64,000 bases of DNA, from contig NZ_JSFK01000031.1 of the NCBI RefSeq assembly GCF_000783395.1, positions 1 to 64,000 of the forward strand, read 5' to 3'. This DNA is from Pseudomonas chlororaphis (GTDB taxonomy: Bacteria > Pseudomonadota > Gammaproteobacteria > Pseudomonadales > Pseudomonadaceae). The position numbers and the translations under genes were made by a program. The first letter of the stretch is position 1. Every line of letters begins with the position of its first letter. Under the pieces are notes generated by a model that ran no database searches, was not told the DNA's origin, and saw only the letters and a list, made by a program, of their open reading frames with translations. Positions 9,739 through 18,800 of this stretch are shown one piece after another.

Positions 9739-10665
9739 TCAGGCTTTGTCAGTCAGGTTTTTGCCGATCATCCGCACCAGAATGATCGCGGCGATGTTGG
9801 CGATGACCACGGCAATCAAGCCGCCCGCCGAAGCCATGCCGACGTCGAACTGCACCAGCGCCTGGTTGTAGATCAGGTAGGCGAGGTTGGTCGAGGCGTA
9901 GCCGGGGCCACCGTTGGTGGTGGTGAAAATCTCGGCGAACACCGACAGCAGGAAGATCGTTTCGATCATCACCACCACGGCAATCGGCCGCGCCAGATGC
10001 GGCAGGGTCAGGTGCCAGAAGATCGCGATCGGTCCTGCGCCGTCGAGGCGCGCGGCTTCCTTTTGTTCCTGGTCGAGGGACTGCATGGCGGTCATCAGAA
10101 TCAGGATTGCGAAGGGCAGCCATTGCCACGAGACAATGATGATGATCGACAGCAACGGGTAGTGGGCGAGCCAGTCCACCGGTTGCGCGCCGAACAACTT
10201 CCAGATGTAGGCGAGGATCCCCGAGACCGGATGGAAGATCAGGTTCTTCCAGATCAACGCACCGACCGTGGGCATGATGAAGAACGGCGAAATCAGCATG
10301 ACCCGCACGATGCCGCGACCGAGGAATTCACTGGCCTCCAGCAACGCACTGATCAGTACGCCTAACACCACACTGATCAGCAACACGCTACCGACCAGCA
10401 ACAGCGTGTTGGTGGCGCCGGGCATGAAGCCCGAGTCGGTCAGAAAGTAAGTGAAGTTCTCAAGGCCGACGAACTCGTTCTCACCGGGGTAGAGCAGGTT
10501 GTAGCGGATCATCGAAAAGTAGATGGTCATGCCCAGCGGCACGATCATCCACAGCAGCAACAGCGCCACTGAGGGGCTGACCAGAAACCAGCCGGGATTG
10601 CGTACGCGGACCTTGCGCGCAGGTTGCGACAGGTCGAGGTGGGCTTTGGCAGTTGAAGTATTCAT
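9739..10665 (-). CDS. mtlF: Polyol ABC transporter permease, MalF type (mtlF)
   Basis: A 308-residue inner-membrane permease, partner of the MalG-type protein. It has a cytoplasmic N-terminus, a first helix at WFLVSPSVALLLLWMIVPLG, several further helices and the EAA loop EAARLDGAGPIAIFWHLTLP near residue 210. I chose the ATG giving MNTSTAKAHL; a GTG three codons earlier is possible and the ribosome site is weak for both. It follows the substrate-binding protein gene after a 170-base gap with a REP pair, a common arrangement that keeps the binding protein in excess over the permeases. Confidence 0.94.
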   Translation of the reverse strand: MNTSTAKAHLDLSQPARKVRVRNPGWFLVSPSVALLLLWMIVPLGMTIYFSMIRYNLLYPGENEFVGLENFTYFLTDSGFMPGATNTLLLVGSVLLISVVLGVLISALLEASEFLGRGIVRVMLISPFFIMPTVGALIWKNLIFHPVSGILAYIWKLFGAQPVDWLAHYPLLSIIIIVSWQWLPFAILILMTAMQSLDQEQKEAARLDGAGPIAIFWHLTLPHLARPIAVVVMIETIFLLSVFAEIFTTTNGGPGYASTNLAYLIYNQALVQFDVGMASAGGLIAVVIANIAAIILVRMIGKNLTDKA

Positions 10666-10734
10666 GGTGATCACAACCCATTGGGTGCAGAAACATGTTC
10701 AGGAAAGACAACATTCCTGACATTGGCGCGGACC

Positions 10735-10826
10735 CTGTGGGAGCTGGCTTGCCAGCGATAGCGATAGTTCAGCCGACAGCAATGTTGAATGTGCCGACCT
10801 CATCGCTGGCAAGCCAGCTCCCACAG
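10735..10826. repeat. Variant REP pair between mtlE and mtlF
   Basis: Inverted units CCTGTGGGAGCTGGCTTGCC (from 10735) and GCTGGCAAGCCAGCTCCCAC (to 10826). This is a second REP subfamily with a CTGGCTTGCCAG core, different from the CGAGCCTGCTCG core of the other three pairs in this window. Confidence 0.93.
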
Positions 10827-10838
10827 GTTTAGTGGCGG

Positions 10839-12149
10839 TTACTTGGGATAACCGGCGCGCTTCATCTCGCGTTCAGTGGTTTGCTGCGCGGCAGTGAGGG
10901 CTTGATCCACCGTGGTCTGGCCGATCAGCGCCGCCGAGAACAGCTTGCCGACCTGGGTCCCCACGGCCTGGAACTCAGGAATGGTCACCAGTTGAATGCC
11001 GATATACGGCACCGGTTTCAGCGTCGGTTTGCTCGGGTCAGCTGCTTTCAGCGATTCCAGCGTGACCTTGGCGAACGGCGCGGCGCTCATGTAGGCGTCG
11101 CTGTAGGTCGAAGCGCGAGTGCCGGGCGGAACGTTGGCGATGCCGTCAGTCTTGGCTACCAGTTCGCCGTACTCTTTGGAGGTCGCCCAGGCGCTGAATT
11201 CTTTCGCAGCGTCTTTGGCTTTGGAGCTGGTCGGAATCGCCAGTGCCCACGAATACAGCCACGCCGAGCCTTTGTCGGTCACTTGATGCGGTGCGAAGGT
11301 GAAGCCGACGTGATCGGCGACCTTGCTCTGGGTCTTGTCGGTGACGAACGAACCGGCGACGCTGGCATCGACCCACATCGCGCATTTGCCGCTGTTGAAC
11401 AGCGCGAGGTTTTCGTTGAAACCGTTGCTGGAGGCGCCCGGCGGGCCGGATTTCTTCATGGTGTCGACGTAGAAATTCAGCGCGTTTTTCCACTCCGGCC
11501 CGGTGAATTCCGGCTTCCACTGCTCATCGAACCAGCGCGCGCCGTAGGCGTTGGCAACCGTGGTGATCAGCGCCATGTTCTCGCCCCAACCGGCCTTGCC
11601 GCGCAGGCAGATGCCGTACTGCTCTTTGTCTTTGTGGGTGAGTTTTTCGGCGAAACCGGCGATCTGCTCCCAGGTCGGACGCTCCGGCATGGTCAGGCCG
11701 GCATCTTTGAACAGGTCGGTGCGGTAATAGGTGATCGAGCTTTCCGCGTAGAACGGCAGGGCGTACAGCGATCCCTTGACCGACAGGCCTTCACGCACCG
11801 ACGGGAACACATCGTCGAGGGCGTAACTGGCCGGCAGATCTTTCATCGGCTCCAGCCAGCCTTTGGCGCCCCACAGTGCGGCTTCGTACATGCCGATGGT
11901 CAACACGTCGAACTGACCGCCCTGAGTGGCGATGTCGGTGGTCAGGCGTTGGCGCAGGACGTTTTCTTCGAGCACGACCCAATTGAGCTTGATGTCCGGA
12001 TGCTCGGTCTCGAAAGTTTTCGAGAGCTTTTGCATGCGGATCATGTCGCTGTTGTTGACGGTGGCGATGGTCAGGGTCTGGGCGCCAAGGCTGACGCTGC
12101 TGAGGGTCATGCAGGTGAGGGCAAGCAGAGCTTTTGCAGTGGGTTGCAT
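10839..12149 (-). CDS. mtlE: Polyol ABC transporter substrate-binding protein (mtlE)
   Basis: A 436-residue periplasmic sugar-binding protein of the extracellular solute-binding family 1. Signal peptide MQPTAKALLALTCMTLSSVSLGA with cleavage before QTLTIATVNN. The family marker DVLTIGMYEAALWGAKGWL lies near residue 80, and SSITYYRTDLFKDAGL near 140 is typical of sugar-binding proteins. It is the first gene of the mannitol operon and is preceded by a strong AAGGAG site 7 bases before the ATG. The upstream region holds AraC-type direct repeats that MtlR probably uses. Confidence 0.94.
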   Translation of the reverse strand: MQPTAKALLALTCMTLSSVSLGAQTLTIATVNNSDMIRMQKLSKTFETEHPDIKLNWVVLEENVLRQRLTTDIATQGGQFDVLTIGMYEAALWGAKGWLEPMKDLPASYALDDVFPSVREGLSVKGSLYALPFYAESSITYYRTDLFKDAGLTMPERPTWEQIAGFAEKLTHKDKEQYGICLRGKAGWGENMALITTVANAYGARWFDEQWKPEFTGPEWKNALNFYVDTMKKSGPPGASSNGFNENLALFNSGKCAMWVDASVAGSFVTDKTQSKVADHVGFTFAPHQVTDKGSAWLYSWALAIPTSSKAKDAAKEFSAWATSKEYGELVAKTDGIANVPPGTRASTYSDAYMSAAPFAKVTLESLKAADPSKPTLKPVPYIGIQLVTIPEFQAVGTQVGKLFSAALIGQTTVDQALTAAQQTTEREMKRAGYPK

Positions 12150-12389
12150 CGTGCACTCCTTTTCTGCACCCGGAGGGTTACAGAAGGACAGTTATTGTTT
12201 TTGTGTCTTCCGACGACAGGAAGAATGTGCGCTGATTACAGCCTTCAATCGCAGGGCTGACAAATCATCCCTAGCACTTTGATCGATACTTTTTTGCACT
12301 GGGCTTTTGTGGGGTGAGCGCAGGGAAGGGGTTTGCAGCGATCAGGCACTATCGAATGCGTACAGGTTTCTGAACATTGCGATGAAATT
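12150..12389 (-). promoter_or_regulatory. mtl operon promoter region with 22-bp spaced direct repeats
   Basis: Read on the minus strand, the region upstream of mtlE has two direct AGTGC half-sites at 12300-12296 and 12278-12274, exactly 22 bases apart, that is two helical turns on one face of the DNA. AraC-family activators bind such direct repeats. The second copy is about 125 bases before the mtlE ATG. Assignment to MtlR is inference from gene context; no -35/-10 pair was assigned. Confidence 0.5.
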
Positions 12390-12480
12390 TGTGGGAGCGA
12401 GCCTGCTCGCGAATGCGGTGTGTCAGCTACAGATTTGCCAACTGATCCTCCGCCTTCGCGAGCAGGCTCGCTCCCACAGG
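12390..12480. repeat. REP pair between mtlR and mtlE promoter
   Basis: Inverted REP units GTGGGAGCGAGCCTGCTCGC (from 12390) and CGCCTTCGCGAGCAGGCTCG (from 12451). They sit just downstream of the regulator gene and upstream of the operon promoter, so they may stop mtlR transcripts running into mtlE. Confidence 0.95.
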
Positions 12481-12495
12481 GGGAGAATTGCGTTG

Positions 12496-13401
12496 TCAGT
12501 GGTGGTTCTGCTCGGTCAGGCGCTGCACGGCGAGCCGCCGGTAGTGCGACGGCGTCATACCCTTGAGCTGCTGAAAGCGCCGATTGAAGTTGGAAATGTT
12601 GTTGAACCCGGATTCGAAACAGACCTCGGTCACCGGTTTGTCGCCATCGGCCAGCAGTTCGCAGGACTTGCTGATGCGCAGGCGGTTGACGAACTCGATG
12701 AAATTGCGCCCGGTGGCCTGTTTGAACACTCGGCTGAAATAGGTCGGCGTCATGCCCAGATGCGCGGCGACTTCCTCCAGCGAGATGTCGCGGGCGTAGT
12801 GACTGAAGATGTAGTCGACGGCCCGGTTGGTGCGATCGATATTGTGCTCGTCGGCCAGTTGCGGGGTGGTGGCGCCGGACAGCAACTGGAAATCATCGCT
12901 GGCCGCGAGCAATTCCATCAGGATAAAGAAATGCCCGAGGCGGGTGATGCCCTTGCTGTCGGCGATGCGCTGCATCAGCGTCATGGCCTGGCGGATGGTG
13001 CGTTTGCAGCGAAACTCGATGCCGTACTGCGCACGTTCCAGCAGGGGCGCCAGGGTTTTCAGTTCGGCAAACACCTGGTGGCCACTCTCGAACAACTCGT
13101 CGGTGAAGTTGACCAGCATGTCGCGCTTTTCCACGACCTCGTCTTCGGCCACCTGGCTGATCCAGTTGTGCGGCAGGTTGGGGCCAGTGAGGAACAGGGT
13201 TTCGGGATAAAAGTTGCCGATGTAGTCGCCAATGAACACCTTGCCCGAGCTGGCGACGATCAGGTGCAGTTCGTATTCCTTGTGAAAATGCCAGCGCACC
13301 AGCGGGCACGGAAAACCATGCTGGCGGTAGATGATGGACAAGCCGTTATGGTCATCCATCAACTCGTACGAGGGGTCGGTCACGCGAGCTGTTCGGGTCA
13401 T
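12496..13401 (-). CDS. mtlR: AraC-family transcriptional activator (mtlR)
   Basis: A 301-residue regulator with an N-terminal cupin-like sensing domain (HFHKEYELHLIVASSG near residue 38, typical of sugar-responsive AraC proteins) and a C-terminal double helix-turn-helix: ISLEEVAAHLGMTPTYFSRVFKQ near residue 205 and VTEVCFESGFNNISNFNRRFQQ near 255, ending GMTPSHYRR. In P. fluorescens, MtlR activates the mtl operon in the presence of polyols. Here it lies directly upstream on the same strand, separated by a REP pair and the operon promoter. Confidence 0.92.
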   Translation of the reverse strand: MTRTARVTDPSYELMDDHNGLSIIYRQHGFPCPLVRWHFHKEYELHLIVASSGKVFIGDYIGNFYPETLFLTGPNLPHNWISQVAEDEVVEKRDMLVNFTDELFESGHQVFAELKTLAPLLERAQYGIEFRCKRTIRQAMTLMQRIADSKGITRLGHFFILMELLAASDDFQLLSGATTPQLADEHNIDRTNRAVDYIFSHYARDISLEEVAAHLGMTPTYFSRVFKQATGRNFIEFVNRLRISKSCELLADGDKPVTEVCFESGFNNISNFNRRFQQLKGMTPSHYRRLAVQRLTEQNHH

Positions 13402-13468
13402 GGCGAGCTACTTTTTTATTATCGCCTGCCGATCATGCCTCGTTTTTCGGGGCTTGTGCCAGCTTCAC

Positions 13469-14356
13469 TCAAACGGCCTGTTCGCGGACCGTGCTTCGCG
13501 ACTTCTCGATGGCTTTTTCCAGATTGACCTTTTGGCAGAAAAGCACAATGTTCGAATTTTTAATAAAGTCGAAATTGATGATGTTGCACTTTTTTGCCCA
13601 GTCCGATCTGGCCGGGTCAAACCAGTAGTCAAGATCATCCAGAATTCGCTGAGGGCCGCCAATCGAAAAACTGGTTGCCGACAGCGACCATGGGCTAAGT
13701 GTGCTGTTGGGGGTGCTCAATACTTGATTGATGTAACCCTGTAGGTCGAGAGGACTGACAAGTTGCTTTCCGATCCACTTGTGCTGGATTCTTCCATAAA
13801 TACGGTGGTCCTCTGTTTCCCAGGTCATGGGGGCTGCCACCATGATTCGCTGCAACGGGCTGATCGCTTTGAGCTGGCCAAGTGTCTGGTGCAGATTCCG
13901 GGTCGGGATCATTCGTTCGCCCAAGTGTTCCAGTATCGACGCTTGAAACTCCGAATGATCGAATGAGTCCTTGCCGGTACCCAATTCATGAAAGTCCAGA
14001 ATGATGAATTCATTGATGTTTCTTTCATAAAAAGCTTTTACGTCACGCACCAGATCTTCAAGCGTACGGGAAGAAAGGTATCCGTTATGGTGGAAGCGGA
14101 ACTTTGCCAGTCCTTGCGCTTTGCTATCGTAAGTCAGGCGTACGTCGAGTGCTCGAGCGCCACGATTCAATTGCGAATAAAACGATACATCCTGGCAGGC
14201 GAGCCAGTTTTTGCCAGGTATCAGTGCATACCCCGCTTCCCAGTCACAGCCAGCGTTATGGGCGCCCGGCAAACTCAATTCGAAAAGCGACAAGTTGTCG
14301 ATTTGCGGCGAGTCAGCCATCCATTGGTAAGTTTGGAAGTTATCAAGAGTGTTCAT
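13469..14356 (-). CDS. PI-PLC X-domain-like phosphodiesterase
   Basis: A 295-residue protein resembling bacterial phosphatidylinositol-specific phospholipase C. The two catalytic-histidine regions are visible: LSLPGAHNAG near residue 28 and FRFHHNGYLSS near 85, with GARALDVRL between them and the conserved NEFIILDFHEL near 115. No signal peptide is seen, so export would need another route. I chose the ATG giving MNTLDNF because AGGA lies 8 bases before it; a second ATG three codons earlier has the site too close. Such proteins occur as virulence or antibacterial lipases and also as inactive relatives; substrate is unknown. AT-rich flanks suggest recent acquisition. Confidence 0.8.
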   Translation of the reverse strand: MNTLDNFQTYQWMADSPQIDNLSLFELSLPGAHNAGCDWEAGYALIPGKNWLACQDVSFYSQLNRGARALDVRLTYDSKAQGLAKFRFHHNGYLSSRTLEDLVRDVKAFYERNINEFIILDFHELGTGKDSFDHSEFQASILEHLGERMIPTRNLHQTLGQLKAISPLQRIMVAAPMTWETEDHRIYGRIQHKWIGKQLVSPLDLQGYINQVLSTPNSTLSPWSLSATSFSIGGPQRILDDLDYWFDPARSDWAKKCNIINFDFIKNSNIVLFCQKVNLEKAIEKSRSTVREQAV

Positions 14357-14473
14357 GTTGTACATCCTGCGTTTGAAAATTAAAGTTATTGGAATTGCGC
14401 GCAGGATGTTTATAACGGGTGCCGGGTTTTCCGCAAAGTTGGCGTTTAATACAAGTCGTGTAGAAGGGTTTGA

Positions 14474-15784
14474 TTATATGTCCGATACTTGCTGTGTGCT
14501 TCGATTTTTAACTTCGATCCATTGAGCCATGTATTGAGTGCTTTTGTGCGAATGATGACGAAGCATGCTGCCAATGAAGTTTTTGGCTCTGAGATTTTGT
14601 AAGTCTTGTTGGCAATAACGCAGTTTTTCTATCAATGCCAAACCATGTACTGACTGTGAGTAGCGTTGACTCAGCAGCGTATATCCCGCCAGACGGGCCG
14701 CCTGCCAACGCGTCTCCTCCTGGTAAAGCGCAACGGCATTGTTGGCGAACTCGACTGCGCTGCTCGTCACAAAACCCGGCCAGGTCTGATCGCCGTGCAT
14801 GCCCTCGGCGCCAATCGGTGTGGTGACGCTGGGGGTGCCGCACAGCATGGCATCGACCAGTTTCCCCTTGATCCCGGCACCAAAGCGCAAAGGTGCCAGG
14901 CACACCCGCGCGGCAGACATGACCTGCAACGCATCTTCAGCCCAGTTCATGATGTGGAAACCTTCGCTGGCGTTATGCAGCGCAGTGGCTTTCGGCGGCG
15001 TGTAGGCGCCGTAGATGTGCAGTTGTGCCTTGGGCAATTGTTGGCGAATCAGCGGCCAGATCGTGGTTTTCATCCACAGCACGGCATCCCAGTTGGGCGC
15101 GTGGCGGAAGTTGCCGATACTCAAGAAGTTCGCCCGATCCGCAAATGTGCCGGCGGTGGCTGCGGGCGGGTCGATCATCAACGGGCACCAGTGCAGCAGT
15201 TGCCGGGGCAAGCCGAACTGCTCGATCAATAATTCGATTTCCACTTCGGAGATCATCAGATTGAGATCGCAACGATACAGCGCGGCGATTTCGCGCTTGG
15301 CCAGATCGGTTTCGGCCATCAGTTCGAACTCGTCGCGCAGGGCCGGGGCAAAGACATCACTGAAATCATTCTGGTCAGCATTGACCTTCAGGCGAGACTT
15401 GAGTCGCTGGTGGCGCGCATGCCGCAGACTTTGCAAGTCGGAAGTTTCCAGCACGCGCAGCGCCTGAGGGCAGTGTTTTTCAACCCGCCAGCCGAACTGC
15501 TCTTCCATCATGAATTGGTCGAACAAGACGATGTCCGGCATCAGTTCGCTGATGAATTGATCGAAGCTGCTGTTGTTGAGTTCGATCGGCACCTCACGAA
15601 TGCCGAGTGCGGCAAGATCCGCCTTGTGCTCGCCGGGACCGGCCGGGCTGCTGAAGGTAATGTCCCAGCCTTGTTGCAGGAAGGTTTCGAGGATCTGCAT
15701 CACATGACCACTGGCCGCGGAAGAGCGCGGCTCGGGCCAGACGTAGCCGATGACCAGGACTTTGGTGTTATCGGGTTGGGTCAT
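14474..15784 (-). CDS. Glycosyltransferase, GT4-like
   Basis: A 436-residue GT-B type glycosyltransferase. The N-terminal half begins VLVIGYVWPEPRSSAASGHV, where the acceptor-side loop lies, and the C-terminal half has FLSIGNFRHAPNWDAV near residue 250 and the nucleotide-sugar site region RFGAGIKGKLVDAMLCGTPS near 345, like GT1/GT4 enzymes. No signal or membrane helix is seen. The start MTQPDNTKVLVIG is preceded by AAAGGAT at 9 bases; the long upstream extension lacks a ribosome site. Related proteins modify surface polysaccharides or secondary metabolites. The neighbouring gene upstream encodes a toxin-like protein, but a link is not established. Confidence 0.85.
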   Translation of the reverse strand: MTQPDNTKVLVIGYVWPEPRSSAASGHVMQILETFLQQGWDITFSSPAGPGEHKADLAALGIREVPIELNNSSFDQFISELMPDIVLFDQFMMEEQFGWRVEKHCPQALRVLETSDLQSLRHARHQRLKSRLKVNADQNDFSDVFAPALRDEFELMAETDLAKREIAALYRCDLNLMISEVEIELLIEQFGLPRQLLHWCPLMIDPPAATAGTFADRANFLSIGNFRHAPNWDAVLWMKTTIWPLIRQQLPKAQLHIYGAYTPPKATALHNASEGFHIMNWAEDALQVMSAARVCLAPLRFGAGIKGKLVDAMLCGTPSVTTPIGAEGMHGDQTWPGFVTSSAVEFANNAVALYQEETRWQAARLAGYTLLSQRYSQSVHGLALIEKLRYCQQDLQNLRAKNFIGSMLRHHSHKSTQYMAQWIEVKNRSTQQVSDI

Positions 15785-15811
15785 GGGGGCAGATCCTTTA
15801 AAGCAGGTGAG

Positions 15812-15858
15812 AAAAAAGGGCGCAATTAAACCACAGCCATAAAGCTTGGATGCGCCCT
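15812..15858 (-). terminator. Probable rho-independent terminator after the aspzincin gene
   Basis: On the minus strand AGGGCGCA pairs with TGCGCCCT across a 26-base spacer and is followed by TTTTTT. It starts 8 bases past the stop codon of the upstream gene. The long loop makes it less certain than a compact hairpin. Confidence 0.55.
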
Positions 15859-15866
15859 GTTTCTCT

Positions 15867-18800
15867 TCACATCGGTTTGGCGAGATTAAGCAACAGCGGC
15901 CCCTGGATAAAAGCACCGGGAGCCGTGTTCTTCAAAGCGTTTTCCATGGCCGAGAGGTTGAGTTGAAACGCCGCGGGCGCGGTCACTTGCTGGTCCAGGA
16001 GCGAGACAGACAGTGCATAGGATTCCGCATTCAACAATGCGGGATGGTCTTGGACCACTTTTGGCAGCCCGTCCTTGATTCGCTTGAACTCGATGTATTC
16101 CTCACGCTTGGCAAAGCGGAAATGAGGATTGCTCAGATTATCCGGATGTGCCCTGTGCGCGTCCCTGGCAAATTCAAGCAGCCCGACGGCATCGAACTCG
16201 GCGGGAGTAACCCCGGCAAGCACTTCGCCGTAGTAAAGGTCGAGCGTTCCCGGAGCGCCGTGCGACATTTCATGGACGATGACATCGCCAATACTGCCAT
16301 CGTCATACCTGGACACTTGATAGAACTCATCCAGATTGTCCGGGTAGATCGCGAGAAACTGACCTGCGTTCTTATCGACTTTCACGCCAGCGTCCACGCC
16401 GGCTTTCCAGTGTTTGTAGGTATCGACACGCAGTGCCGCGAGGATGTCCGGCTCATGCGGGCGGAACACCATATTGGTGAGATCAACGGAGTCGAGATCC
16501 TTGCGCATGGCGCGCAAATTGTGGGTGATGTATTCAATTGCTTCGTTAGAGTCAGTGCCAAAGACATGCTTGAGCAGCGAGCGAACATGGTGATCGTCCT
16601 CGTGTATGTTGCTGAGCATGCCGATCGTGTTGTCGAGTTTGCTTTTCGCGTGGGGAATGGCTTTGGTCAGATATCCCTGCGTGTAACTGAAGGGCCTGGC
16701 GCGAGCGAACAATCGTTTCAACGGCGAGAAATTCCCCAGATTGAGGAACTTCAGGCGCGGCCCCCAGGCACCGCCGACTTTGAGGTTGAGTGCGTGCCAG
16801 CGCTTGTTGCGTTGCAGCACGGCAATATCGACGGCCTGGCTCACACCGTCCGCCCCGCGCCAGGTCGCCTGGCGCATATCGGTCAGCCGTTCGAACTTGA
16901 TCAACTCAGGGGCATTTGCACCGCGCACGAGTTTGCGCAACTGGGCATTGGCGGTTCGCGCCGTACTCAGTGCGTTTTCGCCGACGAAGACGATGCCACG
17001 GCCCGCGAGCCGCAGACCTTTGCGTGCCAGTGTCGGCAAGCCATCCAGCGGATTGATCAACGACAGCGCTACACGAGCCACGGCCCTGGAAATTTTCAAT
17101 ACCTTGAGTGTGGTTGACCCGGTCTTGGCGGCGATACTTGCCGCGCTTGCCCCCAGACCAATCAACAAACCGATGACCGACAGGCCATCCAGCACACAGC
17201 CACCGATGCCCTCGGAAACCCGATCAGTACGCCCCGAACGGATATCTTCAATACATTGTTTGAACGGCACGATCACGTTGATCGCCAAGCGTTCAACGGT
17301 TTCTATGGTTGTGCGCCATTCCTCCAACTCCGTCTGCACATTCAGTGAGGCGTACAACTCGGCACGGCTGACCACAGGATGGTGGGTCAGGATGCATTCG
17401 GCGATGTCATCGACCTCGCGGGAAAAGAACAGGGAAACCGGTCGATTGTCCGTGGCGGCCAGATTCAGGTGCCAGAGCTTTTCCACCACTACGCGAGACG
17501 TCACGCCACTTCGGGGCTCGCTGCCCTCGCTGTAAGCCGCGAAATCGAGAGGCCATTCCACGGCTTTGTTCTTTGCCTGGAAGTCGTACCGGCTGCCGGT
17601 GAAGGAGAGTGTCGGGCGAGCATCGATGATCTGCGTGCTTTGCAATAACGCCAGTAATTCGGGGCGTTCGCGACACAGACCGCGCAAGCTGAATAACTCA
17701 TAAGTACGCAATGCATTGTCATTGTTACAGCACAGAATAAGGCCGTAGCGACCTTTCGCTTCGTCACGAGCGAATTGGGTTTCTTCCTGTGGATTGAGTG
17801 GATTGACTTCCTTTCTGACGGTGTAAAGCGTCATGTAGCCGTTGGTGAGCGCCTGTCTATCGCGCTCGGGCATGTTCGAAATCGCCATTTTCATGACCGA
17901 GGACATTCCCTCGCGCACGTCTTTGTAATAGCAATCGAAGGCTTGATCGAACAGTACGCCAGGCAATTCGAGTTCGGACAATCGGGCAAACGCGTCAGCG
18001 GGTGGCTTGAAATCGCTTTGTTGCTGAAATCGGTCTGTCAACTTGCCATTTTCGATCAGGTCGCCGGACAGGTAGAGATCCACTATCGAGAAGCGCAGGC
18101 GCAGCAGTTTGTTTATCGCGTATTCGCTGTTGCCGGTTGTGCTAAGCAGCGCATCATAGAACTCGCTGAGAATGCCGGCCGGGTGCGCCGCCTTGAGTCC
18201 CTCGAGCCAGCTGCGGTCTTTGAAGCTGCTCAGGTATTTGATGGAGAAGCCTTTCTGTTCGAGGTAACTGCCTTCGGGCATCACCTTCTTTAATGCCTCA
18301 AGGGCGATTGTTCTGCGCTCGGGGGGCGTTCGCGACAGACCCGTCTCCGATTGGCTGAGGGCCTCCATGTAGCGCTCGAAGTGCGCGGTAGCCTTGACCA
18401 GCGTGGGCTTGTCGTAATCTTTTTGGGCTCGGTAGTCGATCACGCCATTGAGTACTGCCCAATTGATCGTCGGGGTGAATCCAGCTACCTGGTGCAGTTC
18501 GATTTGTTCGGGGGACAGCGGAGCCAGTTCTGCAAACGCCTTGATTTGGCTATATGTCATCATTCGGGAGGACCCCGGCGAGGCGTGTTCGATCAACGCC
18601 ACCGCTTGAGCGATGACGACCCAGCCAGGTTTTTCCAGGGTCAGATCAGGCGGTATATCGGCGATCAGAAATTCAGCGGCGGAGCCGGCCAGTAACAGGT
18701 GTGCCGCCAGCAGGGCGTAGTCTGGTTCAATCAAGCCCTCGCTAACGAGATGCTGCTCGAGGCTTTCACGCACTTGTGCAGCATGGCGGGTTGCATTGGC

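Noticed and set aside
15785..15916. Upstream extension of the glycosyltransferase by 44 residues
   Set aside because: It overlaps the terminator of the preceding gene and lacks a ribosome site; the ATG at 15784 has AAAGGAT.
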